Of a stretch of DNA of 9,459 nucleotides, positions 6,123 to 9,459 are shown in pieces; position 1 is the stretch's first letter, and each line of letters opens with the position of its first letter. A program made the translations under genes and the position numbers. Under the pieces are notes generated by a model. It was not told where the DNA came from. It saw only the letters and a program-made list of their open reading frames with translations, and did not search any database. Source of the DNA: Candidatus Poribacteria bacterium (lineage in GTDB: Bacteria > Poribacteria > DTPJ01 > WJIO01); the NCBI GenBank assembly GCA_014730235.1, contig WJIO01000336.1:1-9459 (forward strand), read 5' to 3'.

Positions 6123-7139
6123 ATGGCTACGGTATTTGTAACTGGCGGCGCAGGTTTCATCGGTTCCAATTTTGTGCGATATTGGCTGGACAACTATCCA
6201 GAAGATTTTATAATAAATTATGACGCTCTGACTTATGCAGGCAATCCGGCAAACCTGGCTGATATATCAGATAATAAATCTTATGATTATTTATTTGTTA
6301 AGGGTGATATAAATAACTATGAACTGATTTTACATTTATTTAAGCAGTATAAGCCTGATTATGTGATAAATTTCGCCGCCGAATCCCATAACAGCCGGGC
6401 CGTGTTAAATCCGAGAATATTTTACCAGACTAATGTATTGGGCACTCAGACACTTCTTCAGGCAGCTAGAGATGCCGATATTCCCAGGTTTCATCATATT
6501 TCCACCTGTGAGGTATACGGTGACCTGCCGCTGGATTCAGATGGGATATTTACAGAGAAATCACCCTATCGTCCCAGAACACCTTATAACTCATCAAAGG
6601 CTGGGGCAGATATGGCAGTTCGGGCCTATTATGAGACGTTTCATCTGCCTGTAACTATATCAAACTGCGCCAATAACTACGGACCATACCAGTTTCCGGA
6701 AAAAGTTATCCCATTTTTTACAATACGTGTTCTTCAGGGTGAAAAAATGACTCTCTATAAAAGCAGTCAAAATAAAAGGGAATGGTTGCATGTTTCAGAT
6801 CACTGCCAAGGTATAGATATTATTCTGAGAAAAGGTAAAATTGGTGAGACATATAACATAGGCAGCGGAATCGAGGCTGATGTGGAAACCGTTGCGGATT
6901 TAATACTGGATACCCTCGGTCTTGATCAATCTTACAAAACCTATGTGGAAGATCGTCCAGGACATGACCGTCGTTACCTTCTGGATTCAGGTAAAATCCG
7001 CAGGGAACTTGGTTGGAAACCCGGAATAGAATTCCAGAAGGGTTTTAAAGATACAGTAATCTGGTATAAAGATAACTCTGAATGGTGGAAACCGCTGTTA
7101 AAAAGTCTTGAGGTTAATGAAGATAAATGGAAAAAATAA
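6123..7139 (+). CDS. RmlB-like NAD-dependent dehydratase/epimerase (extended SDR), atypical active site
   Basis: The 338-residue protein aligns by eye along its full length with dTDP-glucose 4,6-dehydratase. It has VTGGAGFIGSNFVRY (6-20, NAD-binding glycine motif), DALTYAGN (34-41), NFAAESH (83-89), SSK with Tyr155 and Lys159 (YNSSK), NNYGPYQFPEKVIP (184-197), RPGHDRRYLLD (278-288) and ELGWKP (295-300). Two positions differ from RmlB. The catalytic segment reads STCEVYG (127-133), with Cys129 for the Asp that acts as acid in dehydration, and ESHNSR replaces ESHVDR. NAD-dependent oxidation of a sugar at C4 should still be possible, but classic 4,6-dehydration is uncertain. GAGG (6112-6115) 7 bases before the ATG supports the start. 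No other rml genes are nearby, so dTDP-rhamnose synthesis is not indicated. I therefore withhold the symbol rmlB. Confidence 0.88.
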   Translation: MATVFVTGGAGFIGSNFVRYWLDNYPEDFIINYDALTYAGNPANLADISDNKSYDYLFVKGDINNYELILHLFKQYKPDYVINFAAESHNSRAVLNPRIFYQTNVLGTQTLLQAARDADIPRFHHISTCEVYGDLPLDSDGIFTEKSPYRPRTPYNSSKAGADMAVRAYYETFHLPVTISNCANNYGPYQFPEKVIPFFTIRVLQGEKMTLYKSSQNKREWLHVSDHCQGIDIILRKGKIGETYNIGSGIEADVETVADLILDTLGLDQSYKTYVEDRPGHDRRYLLDSGKIRRELGWKPGIEFQKGFKDTVIWYKDNSEWWKPLLKSLEVNEDKWKK

Positions 7140-7154
7140 ATCCAGGAGATATAA

Positions 7155-8198
7155 ATGAGTAAAACCAGAAAATTTGCAGCTATTGATGGAGCAGGAGTTA
7201 TTTCTGTCCAAGAAGGGCCGATCCCGGAACCGGGTAATGGTGAAATCCTTGTGGAGGTTAAGGCATCATGTATAAGCTCCGGTACGGAATTGGGCGGGAT
7301 AAAGAACCGTCGGGAAAATCCAGGTTCGTCAGGCCCCAGGCCTTTTGGTTATCAAAATGCTGGAATAATAATTGCCAAAGGTGAAAACTGTGATGAATAC
7401 CAGATAGGCGACAAAGTAGCTTCTATTGGCGGAGGCTATGCGCTTCATGCAACTCATGCCTGTGTGCCAAAAAACCTATCTGTGCATATACCTGATGGTA
7501 TAAGTTACGAGATAGCATCTACCGTTCATCTGGGGGCGACTGGTCTTCATGCTGTGCGTCGGGCAAAGCTGGAATATGGTGAAAACGCAGCAATATTCGG
7601 TGCAGGAACGGTTGGGCAGTTTACAACACAATTTTCCAGGCTTTCAGGTGCTCATGTTATGGTTATTGACCAGTATGACCTGAGATTGAAAGCGGCAATT
7701 GAGGGTGGTGCGGATATTACCGTTAATTTCACTGAAGAGGATCTTGTCTTTATATCAAAGGATTTTACAAGAAATTACGGTATAGATGCTTCTTTTATAT
7801 GTTTTGGCGGCGATGCCAATCCTGCTTTGAAACAAATAAGGCAGATGATGAAAGTTTCACCTGATACCCATATTATGGGGCGATTGGTAATTGTTGGTGG
7901 TGCTACTATTTCTCATGGATTTGGCGCAAGTCTGGGTAATATGGATATACGAAGCTCTGCACGACCAGGGCCGGGATACCATGATGAAGAATATGAGAGG
8001 GGTAAAGATTACCCGACGGTATTCGTCCAGTGGACGACAAAGCGAAATCTGGAAGAAACATTAAGGGCGGTTCAGGAAGGTAAACTAAAGGTGAAACCGC
8101 TTATCAGTCATGTATGCCCACTGGATGAAGCTCCTGACATATGCGAAGAGATTATTCAGACTCCGGAAAAGACTCTGGCTGTTGTCTTAAAACCATAG
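7155..8198 (+). CDS. Medium-chain dehydrogenase/reductase (zinc-type ADH superfamily), catalytic zinc ligands not conserved
   Basis: The 347-residue protein has the two MDR domains: a GroES-like N-terminal half (EILVEVKASCISSGTEL, 30-46; PFGYQNAGIIIAKG, 63-76; YQIGDKV, 82-88) and a Rossmann half with AIFGAGTVGQF (146-156). Asp172 at the end of the second Rossmann strand (VMVIDQYD) suggests NAD rather than NADP. The structural-zinc four-Cys lobe is missing, and the usual GHE motif that supplies catalytic zinc ligands is GYQNAG here. Only Cys39 sits where a zinc ligand is expected. The enzyme may act without zinc. AGGAG (7144-7148) lies 6 bases before the ATG, and the preceding gene ends 15 bases upstream. 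The likely role is redox at a hydroxyl or keto group of a sugar or related compound; the substrate is unknown. Confidence 0.85.
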   Translation: MSKTRKFAAIDGAGVISVQEGPIPEPGNGEILVEVKASCISSGTELGGIKNRRENPGSSGPRPFGYQNAGIIIAKGENCDEYQIGDKVASIGGGYALHATHACVPKNLSVHIPDGISYEIASTVHLGATGLHAVRRAKLEYGENAAIFGAGTVGQFTTQFSRLSGAHVMVIDQYDLRLKAAIEGGADITVNFTEEDLVFISKDFTRNYGIDASFICFGGDANPALKQIRQMMKVSPDTHIMGRLVIVGGATISHGFGASLGNMDIRSSARPGPGYHDEEYERGKDYPTVFVQWTTKRNLEETLRAVQEGKLKVKPLISHVCPLDEAPDICEEIIQTPEKTLAVVLKP

Positions 8199-8210
8199 AG
8201 GTATTATAAT
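8182..8210 (+). promoter_or_regulatory. Possible internal promoter before the URO-D-like gene
   Basis: A perfect -10 hexamer TATAAT (8205-8210) lies 17 bases downstream of TTGTCT (8182-8187, 4 of 6 consensus). The widest gap in the cluster (38 bases) is here, so the last gene may have its own promoter in addition to read-through. Confidence 0.35.
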
Positions 8211-8236
8211 TCTATTCTAACAGGAGATTGTGGGCG

Positions 8237-9459
8237 ATGACTATAGAGGAAAAGAAAGACCGTGAAATAGTTCGTAATTTAGCCGCTCAGATCGTGGAAC
8301 TCGCAGAAAGTGATGAATATGAGAAGCGAAGAAAAAGATGGCGGGATGTAAATGCTTTAAGGAAACCTGATCGTTATCCGGTATGGTGCAGGCCTGTGGG
8401 TTGCTGGCCTGAACTTCTTCCGGAAGGAGATCTTGAGTGTAAAGATTCATTTTACCGTAATATGGAAAGGTCTATGCGTCGGAATCTGATTAAACATTCC
8501 ATAGGTGATGATACAATATTTGAACCCTGGTGGGGTGTTGGTGCAGCCTTTGACCGAGATACAGCTGATGTCTGGGGGGTGCCTATTAAACACACTCCAG
8601 CACCTACAGCAGGAGGGGCGTGGAAGTATGATCCCCCATTGAAAACAGAAGCGGATTTTGACCGACTCACTATACCTACCTATACATACAACGAGGAGAG
8701 GACAAAGCGTTCCCTGGAACGTATGCAGGATGTCCTGGGGGATGTTATGGAAGTTCGTCTGACTTGTGGAGTTCCTTTAGGGGCAGGCCTGGGTGGAACA
8801 GCGGCTTATCTTCGAGGGCTTGAACAGCTAATGTATGATATGGTTGACCGGCCTGATCTGGTTCATCGTCTTATGTCCCATCTACAGAAAGGTGTGTTAA
8901 AAGCTCAAACAACTCTGGAAGAAAGCGGTCTGCTTACTTTAAATAATAAAGGCCCTATGTTTTGCAGCGATCCGCCAAGGGAAGACGCGAGGCCAGGCAA
9001 TATAAAGCTTAACGATCTATGGGGACACACCGAAAGCCAGGAATTCCAGGAAGTCTCACCGGCTATGTGGCAGAAATTCTTGCTGGAATACCAGAAGCCT
9101 ATACTTTCCCGATACTGGCTTTCAAGTTATGGGTGCTGTGAAGACTTAACTCATAAGATTGATGGTGTTTTAAGCATACCCAATCTGAGGATTTTCGTCT
9201 GTTCCGCATGGACTGACCTTCAGAAAGTGGTTGACAAGGTAGGAAAAAATTATACAATTATGTGGCGGGAAAAGGCTTCAGCTATTGTTTTCCCTGACAG
9301 CATCAAACCTATTCGGGAAAATCAGGAGCAGGCCATGAAGATCGCCAGTGGGTGTTATGTCCAGATAGTTTTGCGGGAGTTGCAGACTCTGGATGGTAAA
9401 CCCAATAGACTTAAGGAATGGGCTGACAGCGCAAAAGAGGTAGCTGCTAAGTATACTTA
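8237..9459 (+). CDS. URO-D superfamily (uroporphyrinogen decarboxylase/corrinoid methyltransferase-like) protein, 3' end at window edge
   Basis: The frame from ATG 8237 is open for 407 codons and then shows TA as the last two bases, so the stop may be the very next codon. AGGAG (8222-8226) lies 10 bases upstream. Visible landmarks are a charged helical N-terminus (about 1-38), RKPDRYPVWCRPVGCWPELL (42-61), IFEPWWGVGAAF (94-105), DVWGVP (111-116), the middle TIM-barrel-like strands VRLTCGVPLGAG (173-184), YGCCEDL (298-304), IPNLRIFVCSAWTDL (314-328) and a C-terminal ELQTLDGKPNRLKEWADSAKEVA helix region. The pattern recalls the URO-D superfamily as it occurs in Planctomycetes and Poribacteria, where many copies exist outside heme synthesis. 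Relatives such as MtaA/MtbA move methyl groups from methyl-cobamide. The Cys pair at 300-301 could bind metal (inference). It is not a HemE orthologue by these motifs. Substrate unknown. Confidence 0.65.
   Translation, partial: MTIEEKKDREIVRNLAAQIVELAESDEYEKRRKRWRDVNALRKPDRYPVWCRPVGCWPELLPEGDLECKDSFYRNMERSMRRNLIKHSIGDDTIFEPWWGVGAAFDRDTADVWGVPIKHTPAPTAGGAWKYDPPLKTEADFDRLTIPTYTYNEERTKRSLERMQDVLGDVMEVRLTCGVPLGAGLGGTAAYLRGLEQLMYDMVDRPDLVHRLMSHLQKGVLKAQTTLEESGLLTLNNKGPMFCSDPPREDARPGNIKLNDLWGHTESQEFQEVSPAMWQKFLLEYQKPILSRYWLSSYGCCEDLTHKIDGVLSIPNLRIFVCSAWTDLQKVVDKVGKNYTIMWREKASAIVFPDSIKPIRENQEQAMKIASGCYVQIVLRELQTLDGKPNRLKEWADSAKEVAAKYT

Noticed and set aside
6123-7139. Assignment of the SDR gene as rmlB of dTDP-rhamnose synthesis
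   Set aside because: The catalytic Asp is Cys and no rmlA, rmlC or rmlD lies nearby, so the pathway call is not supported.

Overview
The window is moderately AT-rich bacterial DNA, probably from a Candidatus Poribacteria-type genome. The main clue is the C-terminal module of the large secreted protein on the minus strand. It carries the sequence NYPNPFNPETWIPYQLA followed by a short FlgD-like beta domain, a tag I associate with secreted poribacterial proteins. Duplicated-looking families such as the URO-D-like protein and the atypical medium-chain dehydrogenase fit the same kind of organism. The assignment rests on recognition only, not on a search.

Layout. Positions 1-2251 hold two minus-strand genes, 38 bases apart, for exported proteins. 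First in transcription order is a seven-repeat FG-GAP/VCBS beta-propeller with an ASPIC/UnbV domain and a C-terminal sorting-type tag. Next is a right-handed beta-helix protein that runs off the left edge. A clear sigma70-like promoter (-35 at 2324-2329, -10 at 2301-2306) reads into them. The 475-base gap 2252-2726 is mostly a 282-bp MITE-like foldback element (2353-2634) with perfect 24-bp terminal inverted repeats and nested internal hairpins. It sits between that leftward promoter and a rightward promoter for a SAM-dependent methyltransferase gene (2727-3521).

From 3529 to the right edge a good promoter is followed by six closely spaced plus-strand genes: a fumarylacetoacetate-hydrolase-family enzyme, an MFS transporter, a YraN/UPF0102 protein, an RmlB-like 4,6-dehydratase homologue, a zinc-ligand-poor medium-chain dehydrogenase, and a URO-D-superfamily protein. 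The last is open at the edge and appears to end within a codon or so of it. Gaps between them are 1-38 bases.

How the genes may work together (inference). A transporter, two NAD(P)-dependent oxidoreductase/dehydratase folds, a C-C hydrolase of diketo acids and a possible corrinoid methyl-transfer-type protein would suit uptake and non-phosphorylative breakdown of a deoxy or methylated sugar or sugar acid. Several enzymes depart from their textbook relatives at active-site positions: Cys for the catalytic Asp in the RmlB homologue, and absent zinc ligands in the dehydrogenase. The actual substrate is therefore open. No tRNA, rRNA, CRISPR array, prophage or defence system was seen.
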